This document shows positions 40,675 to 54,008 of a stretch of 64,000 nucleotides of DNA, one piece after another. A program made the position numbers and the translations under genes. How positions within the stretch are numbered: position 1 is the first letter of the stretch; the number at the start of each line of letters is the position of its first letter. The notes under the pieces were generated by a model, which did no database searches, was not told the origin of the DNA, and saw only the letters and a program-made list of their open reading frames with translations. The DNA is from Anseranas semipalmata. Lineage: Eukaryota; Chordata; Aves; Anseriformes; Anseranatidae. The stretch lies in the NCBI GenBank assembly GCA_013399115.1, contig VXAA01001406.1:194525-258524 (forward strand), written 5' to 3'.

Positions 40675-41168
40675 GTAAGGAAGGACATCAAGGTGCTGGA
40701 GCATGTCCAGAGAAGGGCAATGAAGCTGGTGAGGGGTCTGGAGAACAAGTCCTATGAGGAGCGGCTGAGGGACCTGGGGTTGTTTAGCCTGGAGAAGAGG
40801 AGGCTCAGGGTCGACCTGATCGCTCTCTACAGGTACCTTAAAGGAGGCTGTAGTGAGGTGGGGCTTGGTCTCTTCTCCCACATGCCAGGTGATAGGACGA
40901 GGGGGAATGGGCTAAAGTTGCACCAGGGGAGGTTTAGGTTGGATATTAGGAAAAACTTCTTTACTGAAAGGGTTGTGAGGCATTGGAACAGGCTGCCCAG
41001 GGAAGTGGTGGAGTCACCATCCCTGGAGGTATTCAAAAGATGTTTAGATGTAGAGCTTAGTGACATGGTTTAGTGGAGGACTTGGTAGTGTTAGGTCATA
41101 GGTTGGACTCGATGATCTTGGAGGTCTTTTCCAACCTAAACGATTCTGTGGTTCTGTGGTTCTGTAAT
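40675..41168 (+). mobile_element. CR1 LINE, 5'-truncated, with the 3' UTR and terminal repeats
   Basis: About 490 bases match the 3' end of avian CR1 non-LTR retrotransposons. There is a coding part (40678-41073), then a short 3' UTR with the diagnostic 'ttggactcgatgatcttgg' and 'ttttccaacctaaa' blocks, and finally imperfect 8-base repeats of the 'gttctgtg' type at about 41145-41168. Heavy 5' truncation is normal for CR1, because reverse transcription starts at the 3' end and usually stops early. Few differences from the family sequence as I remember it, and the lack of frameshifts, suggest the youngest CR1 in the window. Confidence 0.95.
40678..41073 (+). pseudogene. CR1 ORF2 C-terminal fragment, frame still open
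   Basis: The frame reads without a stop from about 40678 to TAG at 41071-41073, roughly 131 residues. It contains motifs typical of the C-terminal domain of CR1 ORF2 protein, downstream of the reverse transcriptase: [47 protein letters not shown] and [12 protein letters not shown]. The endonuclease and the RT catalytic core are missing, so the copy cannot move by itself. The open frame continues upstream to 40627, but that part (17 residues) is flanking DNA, not CR1. Confidence 0.9.
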
Positions 41169-41677
41169 CCAGTTGCCTGAGGGCTGCAGTGACCATTGTT
41201 GGTACAAGTGTAAATTATGACTTGCCTCAAGAAAAGAGAAAGCAAGAAGGTTACTATTATCCAAATGGATATTCATGAGGCAAATTGCCTTGATTGTTCC
41301 TTATGGGGTTGTGCTGTTAACACATATTTCTCGCTGGAGGCAGGTTTATCTAGTGATAGCTAGTAGATTAGCTAGTGATATCTAGTGATTACCTAGTGAT
41401 GCTTCATACACGCATTCAGTGACTAGACTGAGAATCTCAATGCTTTACAAAGCATTGATTTCCAAATCCCTGCCATTCCACAGCTGCAGGTAACATCATG
41501 TAACCTCCTTCATTTCCCAGTTTCTGTAGCCAGTTCTTTTCAAATGCAAAGCCTGCAGTCTCCCTTCCCACCTCTTCCAATCCACATATGGAATGTAACA
41601 CCAATTCAAATTCACTTGCATTTAAACACACTTTTTCATAGCTAAAAATACTAGAAATCTGTTTAATAACAACAACA

Positions 41678-41739
41678 AAAATAAAATAAAATAAAATAAA
41701 ATAAAATAAAATAAAATAAAATAAAATAAAATAAAATAA
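41678..41739 (+). repeat. (AAAAT)12 microsatellite
   Basis: Twelve perfect copies of the five-base unit, preceded by an (AAC)n-like stretch. It lies 510 bases past the young CR1 and is not part of it. The perfect repeats suggest length polymorphism. A minus-strand frame across it (41437-41853) reads as repeated Phe/Ile/Leu/Tyr and is an artefact. Confidence 0.95.
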
Positions 41740-44700
41740 CACTTGCTGTTGAGGGGACAAATTACAATTTTTAGGGTAAATTCTCTTCAGTGTGGTCTTG
41801 CAAACTATTAAGACTATCAATTTCCATTGCCCCGCATGAAAATGAAGGATCATTGGTGTTTCATGGGTTCAACCATACTATGTTACAGAACCAAAGTACT
41901 AACAAGATAACTTACTAGACCACAAAACAAAGGTTTTCTCCCCAAAGATTTAAGATGAATAGAATTAATGATTTGTAGAAAGGGAGAAACTCTGGTTACC
42001 AGGCAGATCCACTATTCTGTAGTCACTATAGTGTATGCAAGGAAGCACAGCAATGCACTAAGCTTTCTCCCTTTGGGACCATGGAAATGGATCAGTCTTA
42101 TCTTTTTTTAAGTGCTTTATCCACATTTGTTTGGCACACCAAGTGGATACTTATTGATTTCTTCTAAGCTTGCAGTTCTGTCATAATAGGGTTAGATTTT
42201 TCACAGGGAATTACTTAGTCTCAGGAGACAGCAGGGGACAAGAAAACAAGACAACATTTTTAGGAATTAGACATGGCTTTTCTGCTAAGAAAGTGTACAA
42301 CAAAAGCATGTTTGATTTGCATCTTGAAAATAGGAAGATGATGAAAAAAAAGGTTTAGATCAAGCTGAAAAGAATGGGATTTTCTGGTAGCAAATAAACA
42401 GCATTTTTCACCTCCTGAAATACCTACCATGCAATCTGAAGACAGTATGATAATTATGAGCACTGTGTCAGTGCCCAGAGAGTTAGAAGAAAGGAGCCAT
42501 ACTGTCTCTCACTGGATAATTAACCTTCCATTAACATCCAAGAGGGTGGGATGAGATAAGCTGTATATGTGGTAGGTGGGAGGAGCAGAGCAAAGAGGAT
42601 CAGGCATGTGTGAAGGCAAGAAGCTAAATGAGAAAAAAATGAGAAATAAAGGTTTAGTAAAAAGAAATGCTTCAACTCACCACCTCCTCTTTTCCCTATG
42701 GCAAGAGACACAACACTAGAAACTAGGATGTTCTCAGCTTTCCCACATCTACTTAACTTTCTTTAGCAATGCTCATGTTCCAGACTTGTTTATTTCTAGC
42801 AAAATCTTGACCCCAAGGAAACAGGCAGTTCTGATAGCTTCTATTTCACTTATAGGGTAACAGAGGCCAAGAATGTATGCATCTACAGAAATCTACCTTG
42901 TAGGATTTTTCCAAAGCACTAAATCATTTGGCTGTTGTTTGATTCAACAGAAGTTAGATATGAAAGGACTTTGGAAATATCCACTAACCACTTGCCTACC
43001 TTTTCAGGCACATATGCGGCTTTAAAAATGAGACATTAGTTCATTTCTAAAAGTGATATAGAAGCTTAAGGCTATGCCTTATGGTAGGTCTCCAGGGAGA
43101 AAGGTCATAGGAGTTAGGCTGGGGGCTTTCCAAAACCTTTGTAGGTCTGACTTGCTTTTATCTTGCCTGGTAGATCAAGCTAGGTGCTGAGCAAGAAACC
43201 TGAACTTGACTGTTCATAGATGGAAAGGAAGAATGTCTGGTTGGTATAAGACTGAACAACACCTCCAACTCAGGGCCCCTGTTTTGTCTAAAGGACAGCC
43301 ATGCCACCTCTAACATGGAGTGCTCTACCCAAACTGCCTAAAGGTTTGGTAAGTGTAGAGTAAGGGGAGCAAATGTTACAAGGTCCAGTTTATAAATAGG
43401 AGATACTACACACAGGAGAGCTGATTCATTTTGTCTGGCCAACTCTGTGGACCAAGGAGGGAGGTCTTTCACAAGGACTCACTTGGCTTGGTTTTGTGTC
43501 TTCAGTTTCCCAGGTCTGCTTTATAACAATAAATTCGGGGTCTATAAAATAACTGTTTTATGTTCAATATATTAATCTTGTTGAAAGCACAGATGTCCAT
43601 TTCTTCAATGGAATCATAATAATAGCTTGTCTTCCTTAGAGACCGGCAGAGTCTGTGAATAAAAGAGCTCTGCTAGACAGCAAAGTATGCCAATTGGGCA
43701 TATTTTACTAGATGAGAAAACAGCTTGTCACTTCTAATTGTTCAAATTATGTGTGATTCAGTTCTTCCTGCGGTTATTTTAAAAATGTTGTTAAGAGGGT
43801 ATAATGTGCAGCTAAGAATAAAAAGGGTGTGAAATTGCTAGCTCCCCTGGTAGGTAGGTGGTGATAATGAACATTTCATAAAGTTCTTGTTAACAGATAA
43901 ATCTCTGTAGCTCTCAGGAAGTCTCTCATAGCGTTAATAGTCTCTCACTAAAGTAATGGTTCTTAAGGAATAAACACAGGATTTGATCTGTTGCCTTTTT
44001 TTTTTTTTTTGCTTTTGCTTAATTATGATTTATAGAACAGAGCTAAAATCAGAGTGAGGGGTCAGAACTCCAGGATACCAACCATTGCGCAGGTGTCTGA
44101 AAGTGACATCTGAAACTGCTGGTTGGGACCCCAGTGCATGTTCTGCAGGTGGCTCACAAGCCCTGTTGTGGGCTTGGCAATGTGCCTGTCTCTCACCATG
44201 AGAGTAGCTGCAGCAGACACTTCCCAGGTAACTGCAGACCCCATAACAAGTCTCATTTTCACAGCTTAGTCCACAAGTCCAAAATTTGGGAATTATTGGA
44301 TCAGATTTTTTTCTGGCCTGTTTCTGACTCTTGTTCTTATGTGGGTATACATGGGTCTGCTAAAGTAGATTTCTCTGGGATATCAAATGAAATTAGATCA
44401 TCCTGATAACTAAGATATTGTGCAAGATTATTTACTCGTTGTTTACTTATTGAACATCTACAACTGACAGCCAGATCTCAGCCCCAGAATTCTGCCTGGG
44501 CAGGACCTGGAGAGCAGCAGTCCCTGAACCAGGTGGCCAAGCCAGCAGACGTCTCTCATGCCGATGCAGTTTTAGCAGCAGAGCTGTGCTTTGTCAGTAG
44601 AGCTTGTCTTGTCCCTGGGACTTCACCTGCTGCTGTCTCACCCGGCCATGGCCAGGTCGTTCCTTCTAGGACAGAGAAGCTGCTGTTCAGAGCTGAGGTT

Positions 44701-44860
44701 TAAGGAGGGTACAGGGGAGATAGATGGAAGTGACACTCTGGAGTGGAAGAATCAACAGGAATTTAAATTCCACTCAGGCCGTCACAGCACCCTTGGAATA
44801 AGACAAGCTCATTGTGCAGACAGGGAGTGAAACCTGTCAGCACTACGGGGAACATCACGT

Positions 44861-44876
44861 TCTCACACGTGTGAGA
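44861..44876. other. Perfect 16-bp palindrome centred on a CACGTG E-box
   Basis: tctcacacgtgtgaga is its own reverse complement, and its centre is the CACGTG E-box bound by bHLH factors of the MYC/USF type. No gene start lies near it. Confidence 0.55.
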
Positions 44877-47429
44877 GCTCACAGGGATTTCCTGTACCTC
44901 TGACATGGAGGCATTCACAGACAGAGTGTATCAGTCTCATAAACATGCCCTAGTCTGACTAAAGGGCTTTGTTTGCTGGGCTCCTGCATGGCCTCATTCT
45001 GCTGACCTTTGTTCTTGTTCAATTAACTGGCTTCGTGGATAACCAAAGCCCCTTCGGTCTATGCCATGCCTTGCTTTGCTGGCAGGTGTCTTGCAAACCT
45101 TGTTACTGGCATTTTAAGTGCAAGCTTCCCACAAGCACCAGAGCTTCTGACAGTGGGTCATGCAAGTGGCAACTTCTCCAGAATCCTGTAAACATCATTT
45201 CTTCCTGACTTTGGTTCTCGCGCTATAGGGTTCACTTCACAGGGTGACCTCCACATTTGTACTCATCTTTTGTGTAGGATCTTATCCTCTGGGGGAGCTT
45301 ATCTCATTCAACTTTAGATGTTTATGATGTGAATCGTTATCTGAGGTAGTCATGATAAGCTCACTTTATAGCTAATGAAAATGGATACTTCTATAGTGAG
45401 ATTTATCTGCAGTCTGCAGTTTATCTTTTCATCAGCAGCTTAGGAACGAAATGAATCATGCCCTAGCCATGTCTTTTTTTGTCTCCATCAATTATCAGAA
45501 GTTGGTACCCTGTTCGGATGTGAGTGTCTACATTTTGTTGGTGAATCTCACCCATGTGACTCCCTCTGCCAGGTGTCTGTAACATCACCTGGTTGTAATT
45601 TAGTTTGCATTGACATAATCATAACTACAAATGTCATCAGCTAGGTCTAGCTTGAGGTTAATGAGGGATTTTCTTCCCATGACCAACTTGTCTGGGTATT
45701 GGAATTGATCAGACCTACAAAGCAGAATGAAAAGGGTTATCAAGGCATGGGAGTAGGCTTAACATTTAAAGAAAATGTCATGACATGTCTCATTACAGAA
45801 ATCTAGATCACATGTGTTTGAAAAATTTTGCCCTCGCTTTTCACTGCAGCATGAAAAATGAAGGTAGAACTTACTTTGCTGAGCTACAACAAGGAAGTGT
45901 ATTAGTAAAACATTTTAAGATTGGAAGAACTGTCAATAGAGGCAGAAGTCTTACTCCTACCTGTGGCATCGACTTTGTGGCCCTTTTCAGGTCACTTATA
46001 GCCAGCCAGTCACCTAGGAGATAATGTGTACTTGCAGTCAGTAAAGAAATAAAATGAATTTTCAGCACCTTGAAAATTAGTTTAATGAAAGTCTCAGTCT
46101 CAGTGCAAAACTGTGGTAAAAAACAATTTAGAGAACTAATCTGAGGCTTAATTATCACAGTCATAAAAGAGTCTGTGACCTAGACAAAGACAAAAAATAG
46201 CAAACTCAGTCCTAATCTCACTGATGTCAACAGTTACAGCTAGCATGACCGGAGTATCCAGACTCTGTTTTTAACCATTAGTCACTCCGAGCACCCACAA
46301 AGTGCAAGGCACTTTAGGGACAGTTGGACAGATATGTTTCTTTCTGGGAAGAACTCTATCAGCCCCATACATTGGCAACCTGCCGTGCTCTGGGAATGAA
46401 CCATTCAAGAGCCAGCTACTTGTAAATTAAAGGGCTTTGGCTCTCCACCCTGTTCTGTAGAAGCAGTCATTCTTGGCTTCTGTAATTTTTAATGATGTTA
46501 GTAGTACCACACAACCTCTGGTTGGCAGCAGGAAAGGGAGAGAGGTTTATGAGAATACAAGCTGAACAAAATCTACAGTATCAATTTTCTGCACAGCAAC
46601 TTGGGAGGAATGAGGAAACAGCACTTACTTTCCTTAACTCTCTGGTCATCATTCAGGTTCCTGGTTCACACTCCAGATAAGGGTTAAATTATAATCCAGG
46701 GGCAAATGACTTTGAAAAGAGTGATTCATTTACTATGCTGAATAACCGATGTTTGTTTCATGGACAGAACACATCACTGGTCAGATTCATATCTCAAGTT
46801 CTCAAGGCCCCTGCTTAATAGTGTCAGGAAACAGCAACGTTTGTGGCCAGATAAAGGGATCAGGTGGGTGTTCCTACATCTCAACTCATCAGCAAAATTG
46901 CCATCAAAAGAGCCAGCTTTAGAGCAGGCAAAGTGAGTAACCTCTTACACCAGCTAAGAAATTAGGGGCAGCAAAAGTGTTAATTTGCAGACACGAAATA
47001 CTTAATATTTGCCAGTAATAATTGTTTATTGACAAAAACTGCATAGTGTGAGAGTGATGAATCTTATTCTCTTAAAATATTATTGGGTTGTTAAGAAGAG
47101 CAGCAGCTCCTGTCCTGCCTTGACTAGAAAAGAGATTCAAACCACCATCGGTCATGGATGGTTCCTGTCAACCCAAGAATACACAACAAAAGCCATTCTC
47201 AGGAATCCACCAATTAGCAGCTGGGAATAGCTTGAGTTTTATCACTTAATCCCAGCCATGCAAGCAAGATTTTTGTGCACAAGCAGCAGGGGATTTAAAC
47301 AGATGCACAGGCAAGAGCACAGTTTAAGACTGCAATGTAGACATACCTTGACACTGTGATTCCATTAACTTGAGTACTTATATCCACTAACAGGCTGTGA
47401 GTGAAACCCATCAATCTGAATAGACAAGA

Positions 47430-47545
47430 TGAACAAAGAGAGGTCCCAGGGTCAAGCAGCAGGTCAAAATGAAAATGGAGAACAGAATCCAGACCTCTAG
47501 ACTACCAGCCAAGCACCCAGCTCACTGGTTTGCACTCGTCCTCCT
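47430..47545 (-). repeat. MIR-like SINE relic, reverse orientation
   Basis: The plus strand shows 'caagcagcaggtcaaaatg', 'gagaacagaatccagacctc' and 'ccagccaagcacccagctcac'. These correspond to the reversed 'gggttcgaatcc' tRNA box-B region and head of a MIR-type SINE. Old and diverged; limits approximate. Confidence 0.5.
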
Positions 47546-49291
47546 ACAACTTGTCTTTGCGGTTAACAGGAGACATGTTCTGCCTCAAGTAATGCAGGCA
47601 AAGAAAAAGCTGGGATTTGGTGTACGAATGCAGAACTTTTTGGTGTAGGTTCGCATATAGGTATGTGTACTTTTACAGCAGAAAGTATGATCCGAACTGA
47701 TAGCTGGTTTGTGTGTGTGTGCATGTATAAGCAGTCCCAGCACTCATGAGTGACCCAGGAATAATAAATTAACCCAAGGGTAATTCAGTGTTCATGAACA
47801 ATAAAAACCTTCATACAGCCAGTTCTTGAAGGCAGCTCTTTAATAACAAAAGGGCCCACATAGCGCAGCATTCACAAATCACCTAAAGGTAATAAACATG
47901 AATACTTGGTACATATGACTTGCCCAACAACAGCAAGACAGCTTGTGCAGCTCCTGACTATAATAAGCACCCATCTCATCACAGAGTATCTGAAAATTCC
48001 CACCAGAGACAGGAAAACCCTGGATAAGGTAACTTTTCTGTTGCAAGACCGTGAAAGATTACGTATAAAGCGAAAGGAAAGAAAGCCATATTGAAGGCGT
48101 TCTGCAAAGAACAGTATGTTTTGTCCTTGTTTCAGAGCTTCTGAGACCAGTAACAATACGCAGTGGGATAAGAGCAGGTCTGAGCCTGACCGCAATAAAT
48201 GGAGCAGTGAGGCAAGAGGGCTATGTTTATGGCTGTTGCATGGAAGCCATTCAAAGGAAAACTAAGGATTTTACAGCCTGGATAACCTACATTGCTTGAA
48301 GCCGTATAACGCTACCACACACCCTCACTTCTTAATCACATTGTAAACTCTGCAAGAAGTCAAGGTAAATTAGATTTCGCCACTGCCTCATCAACATCAC
48401 TGCACTTTGCCACTGGTGTTACTTGCCTGCTAACTAGCGATTACCAGATTCTTGCTACACAAAGCACCCTTGGTTGGGAAACCAATGGATGCTGCAGGGC
48501 CTTCAGGATGTCAAGTGCGGGCTCTGTAATGTCTGGGCTGCCCCAGGGGGAAGGCCTGCCCCTGTGAAGCAGAGCAGGTGTCAAGCGAAGGAGCCTTCAG
48601 CAGTCCTGGTAGCCAAAATCTCAGAAGGATGGGAACTGATTCCAGGCCCCAGGAGCACCTCTTGTCTTTTGGTGGGCTGATCAAGAGAAGGGGGATGGAT
48701 CTAAAAATGTCACTGTTGTTGTGGTTTAATCGGTATCTGTGCATTTTGCTACAGATTTTCAGTACCCTCATCGCGACACTGTAAGCCATCACTAGTATCT
48801 TTAGTGAATGTTGTCCTGAGAGTATGCTCATACAGCAGCTCCTTTTGTGTTTTCTTCTGGTCAGGTAACCATGACTTCTCTGTTATGCTCAACTCTCACC
48901 TGTTAACCTGCTCATTCATCTGTCTGCTTCCCAACCTATCCACCTTAAAAATCACTTAGAAACTGACACAAGAGCATTCACTCAGATGTTGATGTTAATT
49001 TAAATGAATCAATCCGGATCATTCCCTTGGGTTTGACTCTCATTTATATTTAAAATCACATTTCACAGATACAGGAAATGGAAAATTAGATCTTTCCAAT
49101 TAAATTGGCACTTTCCATTAATGACAGTGTTCTGCTGTTATTATTGACAGTTTAGTGCTGCAGCAATCTAATTAGCCCAACATGTTGATTTCTGCATTCT
49201 CCAACACTTTGAAGAAAATGATCTTTAAAAACAGAAAACATTTTAGCTGAAGAAACAGAAGAGGCTAAAGTATTTAATGTATCTATTACAA

Positions 49292-49292
<1 letters not shown>

Positions 49293-49324
<32 letters not shown>
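49293..49324 (+). repeat. (TAA)n microsatellite, about 10 copies
   Basis: About ten perfect taa units directly downstream of an AT-rich segment that may be a conserved element. Confidence 0.95.
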
Positions 49325-49552
49325 GCTCCCACAGATAAGGGTATTTGCTTTTGTTGTCTGATGGTGTTATTTCTGAGATGATTGTTTCTCACCTGCTTTC
49401 TTCATCTTTGGTGCTGCTAAAATTGCTATGTCTTTCTTATCTTGTCTTGATTATCCTATGCAGGAGAAGTCCATGCTCAAAAGATACTGGATAGTAAAAC
49501 CTTTCAACAGGTATGGAACATGGAAAACCGAGAAAGAATCAAAACAGGTATA

Positions 49553-49590
49553 TTCCTGTAACTTGTATTCCTTCCTGTAACTTGTATTCC
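49553..49590 (+). repeat. 19-bp perfect tandem duplication
   Basis: ttcctgtaacttgtattcc occurs twice head to tail with no difference (49553-49571, 49572-49590). Confidence 0.9.
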
Positions 49591-52500
49591 TATTTCCCTG
49601 TTGGGGAAAACAACATTACAAATCAGGTTTCTCTAGCTTTTAACACCTGGGTACTGCATTATAAGGTCAGATAAATATATATTTTAAAACCATTTGATTA
49701 AAAAAGAGAAACTGCTCAGGGTACAGATGGACTCATCAATGTGTTGGAACTGGCTCTTGGGCTGCCTACAAGCACCCCTGTAATTTAGGTTATACTGTGC
49801 AAATGAGAAAGTGCACATCCCCTGTGACACATTCCTTGCACATGACAGCATGGAGCTACTGAACTATTTCAAGCAGGTAGGTGGTCTTGTCCAGATCTAG
49901 TGCCTGCTTTGTGTCACAGGGAGCTTCTTTTGGTTCAAGGGATGCAGCAGCTGCATCCACAAAGGAGAAGGAAAATTGCGGGTGAAAAGCGCAGGTGTCC
50001 CTCCTTCACCAGGAGCATGTAAGTCACCACTGGTCTTGACTTGGGTCAAGACCAAAGGAGGGAGGAGCCGAGAGCTCCTACCCTGCCTCCAGTATGAGAA
50101 AGACTGGACAACTCTGACTGCCCTGATGTCTAAATCTCTTACATTTATGAGTTAACTTCCAATCAGCTGAAAATGTGATTGTGGGCCTACATTCTTGGCT
50201 GACGTAAATCTGTTCAAATTTACATCATCTGAAGATACTCACAGTCTGCTCAGTTTTCCCATCAAGAATCTGGTGTATATTTAGTGTCCTTCCATTATCT
50301 TAATCTCCAGATTTTATGAGGGGAAGGAAGCATGCAGATTGGGTCTGCAAACAACCTCCCAGATAGCCACAGTTTAATTGAGAACTTCTCAGTGGGAAAG
50401 TGGCTGAAGTGATACTTGGCTTTTTTAAACAATTTACAGTCAGTGCTGGCTTTAAGCCCTCCCTACGATACCTCTTTAAGAATATTAGGTGCATATGAAC
50501 GCTCTTAAGAACAGCAGTCTCCATTGCATGGTAATGAATGGGGGTGACAGCAGTGTCAAGCGATGCTTGCTGGCGTGTCTGCATCACACAATGTAGCCTG
50601 GGTGTAGAGACACCCAAGCCAGCCGTATTGCAGCTAGCAGCACAAGCATGATAGCCATGGTGTAGCAGGGCACATGGGAAGGATGGCCTTTCCAAGAAAC
50701 TCTACTGCTTTTAAGCCAAAGCTAGTTTCTCCAAAAAGCTGCCGTGTATCACACAGACATGCCAGCTTAGGAAGGAAGAGGTCAGTGTTAGTCCATGTGC
50801 CTGCATTGCACAGTATAGACATGACCATGCCTGTTCTGGTTCCCCAAATGACTGGCCTGTTAAAAGAAGAGTTTTAAAAAACTTCTACCTCCAGCCAAAA
50901 GAAAGCACAGAACCACATAAAAATCTCAGGTGAATTGTGGAAAGAGGAGATTTTTAAACATTATAGGGGTTATTATTAGGAATAAGTAGTTTGAGCATAG
51001 AGCTTACGTTTTGGGGTGAAAATCAGAAAAAAAAATGTTTACAAAACGTAAGAGTAAAGAAAAATGTTTGAGCTTTTATCTCTTTGTAAAGAAAGTTATT
51101 GGCTTGAATTGAGCCTTTCCCTGGGAGTGTTTGCAAACCAAACATTATATAGCTGCCAAGTGCCTGAAAACCAAAATGTGAAACTGACCTGAAATAAAAG
51201 CAAAAGTGATTGCTTTATTTTCATCAGCAGAGAAGAAGAAGAACCAGAGGCTGAGAGGCAGGGCGAGCAAAGACCTCTAGGATGTGATTCATCCACCTCC
51301 TTAACGTGCACAATGCCAAGGCCACCTATACAAGCAACTGAAAGTTACACACGCTGCTCAGGTGAAATTCGTCCTATCCTAAAAGTGGGTCGGACAAATC
51401 ATACCCTTGAAGTGCCTTTGATTAAATGATATATAAATGCCTAATATTGGATGACATGACCACTTTGCCTAATCTTTAACGTAAATCAATCTGCAACACT
51501 ATAATGCCCTTTCCAGTTAAACTAAGCATTTTAAAGAAAAGTAGAAGAGAGAACAAGAAAAAAGATTTTAGAGGCAGACAAGATAAAGGAAGGCTGGAGC
51601 TGTCTTGTGTTATCTGTGCAGCCATGGCGATCCCCCAGCTTTCTTGTACAGTACAGATTGTACTGAAGCTACATTCCCCTTGTCACTCAGGGCTCATGCC
51701 TACAGCCACACACACCAGCTAGAACTTACTGTGAAATGCCTGATGAAGTTTCAGGAGTGCTCAGATGTTTTTCCCACAGAAATGAAACAGATGGGAACCA
51801 GATTACCTCTGGGAAACTGGTGGCCACGCAGCCAGTGCCTGGCTTTCCTCAATAGCTGTGTGGATACCGTAACCAGCCAGGGACAACACCTAGCTTACGG
51901 AGCTGTGTGGGTGTTCACAGGATGCTAGCAGTAGTCAATGCATTAGCGGAGCGCATTACAGGTCTTATTTCTGAAAATATCATACAAATCTTAAGTAGTG
52001 ACTCGGGATTTCTGGGAGCTACAGAATAGTGATCATTAATTCCATTTTATGATTGGCAAAATTTAGGTAAAAAGAAGTAAAAGTCTAAAGAAAGGCTTCA
52101 CTCCTCCTTCCAAGTTTTGCCAGCCTAACTATGTTCGTCCAGAGAGTGAAGGCAGCAGTTATTCCAACACGATAAGCCTTTATTTCCTTGGGGAAAGTAG
52201 TATGAGCTTTATACTCTTTAGGAGGGTTTCCTGGTATAACAATACCAATTGGAGTTAACTGGCAAATACTTCCTTGTGCAGATAAGGTTTGAATTAGTCC
52301 AGAAGCACGTTCCTACAACATGATCATATATCCCCCCCACTCTGCTTCACTGTTTCTCATATACATAAGTCACTGCATTCAAAATCCCATTCCTACCTTA
52401 TCATGTGCCCCTGTGTGTCTGTGTGCAGGCAGAGTTTCAACACCCCTCATTGCTGAGGTTAGAATTGCCCCGACCCACAGGGAGTTAGCAGACTGCTAAA

Positions 52501-53960
52501 CCAAGCTCTGCAGTAAGCCACCAGTGCCTGTCTGAGTGAAGGGGTCTGGGGCTGCAAACTTGAAAGTTAGCGCCCGTGTTTGTTAGTAAGCATGAATCAA
52601 CAGATGACCCCATGCTGAGCAGAGCTGAAACCAGATGTAAGGTCAGTCACACCAGACCCTGCTTAATCAGCTGGTTTTGCTTGGAAATATGATAAGGGAG
52701 GGCAAGGCTGGGAGACGCAGCTCCTATTGGCAGTCTCTGACAGCTCCCTCTTATTGCAAAGCAAGTGGTGTGGAAGATTATAGGTGCGAAACCTGCTCAC
52801 CCGCCCAGAGACTGCACAGTTTGACTTTTTTTCCTGCACGTCATTTATTTGTGTAATGCCATTGCATGGTTGTTCCAGCTGTATGTAGAGCTACATTCTT
52901 TAAAACAGATCATTTGGGTCTGATGTAACTTAACTGAATGCAGCAGAGCTCCACCATGCTCTGCGGTTCCGTATCACAGCTGGCATCCTTCGGGCTCTCC
53001 AGTGCCAACCCCTCCATATGTGCCTCAGTCCCCCTGTTTAGGGGCTAAAGACCTTCTCAAAATTGCTACTAGCCACTCAGCAGGTACTCACCTGGGATTT
53101 GGGGCCAAGCCTTTGCCCCTCCTGAGCTTCTGGGTACCCCGAGGTGTCTTTTTCAAGCTCTGTGGGTACATTTGTCCCACACGGTGCAGCTATTTTACAT
53201 TCACTGGACTGGATCCTAGACACCACGCTTTCACAGCCCCAGCACAGAAATGTGAACCTGCATCTCTTTGATCTAAGTGATTTCCCCAGCCTTTTGGCTA
53301 CTGGCTGATTTGAGGTGTCTCTGGTTTTCACAGACAGAAAAGCCACACACAGGTGTCTGTCTCTGCTGAAGGAACCGTGGCTGAGTGCTGTGTGGAAACA
53401 GGGGCCTGAGTCAGGCAGTCATTTCTGCATGCATCCTTCACTCTTTCCATCTGGCTAGGAGGAAAGAGGTCTCTGGTTATGTATCCAAGCATTCCCATAC
53501 ATTATATGGAGAACATGCATACATTTCTCAGGGTTAAGGGCTCCACTCTTGGACAAGCCCACCTAATACCAAGCTGTTACAGTGCCTGAGGACCAACAAG
53601 CACCTAGTCCCAAGACAACAATATCTGTGATAACAACTCCTCACACTGCTGGCTACTGCTATTCAATCACTGGACTATTCTTTCTCTTCCTATTATAGTC
53701 ATTCCCTAAGGGCTAAATACACCTAAGGATTTAGGCATGTAGTGATTCATCAAGCAAGAGACAAGGTAGGTAATAATTCCCCACCTTACAGCCAGGTTAA
53801 TAATTTATGAATAGTGAAACAGCTTCAAAAGTGGCTGAGATGGCCTGTCCATGAACCTTTGGCAGATGGCATTCACGTTGTACTGATGGCCTGCCCTACT
53901 TGAGGCACGGTGCTGACTTGAAAATGGGTCCCTGCTTCCCAGATATGACCCTCAAACACT

Positions 53961-53970
53961 TTTTTTTTTC

Positions 53971-54003
<33 letters not shown>

Positions 54004-54008
54004 TTTTT
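53961..54008 (+). repeat. Polypyrimidine (T-rich) tract
   Basis: T runs with scattered C, ending in a run of about 25 T. On the minus strand it gives Lys-rich spurious frames at 53873-54099. Confidence 0.9.

Noticed and set aside
41437..41853. 138-codon minus-strand frame
   Set aside because: Its middle is the translation of the AAAAT microsatellite; the flanks show no family.
50300..50695. 131-codon minus-strand frame as a gene
   Set aside because: No recognisable domain and no start or splice context I could support; length is within what chance gives in 64 kb.
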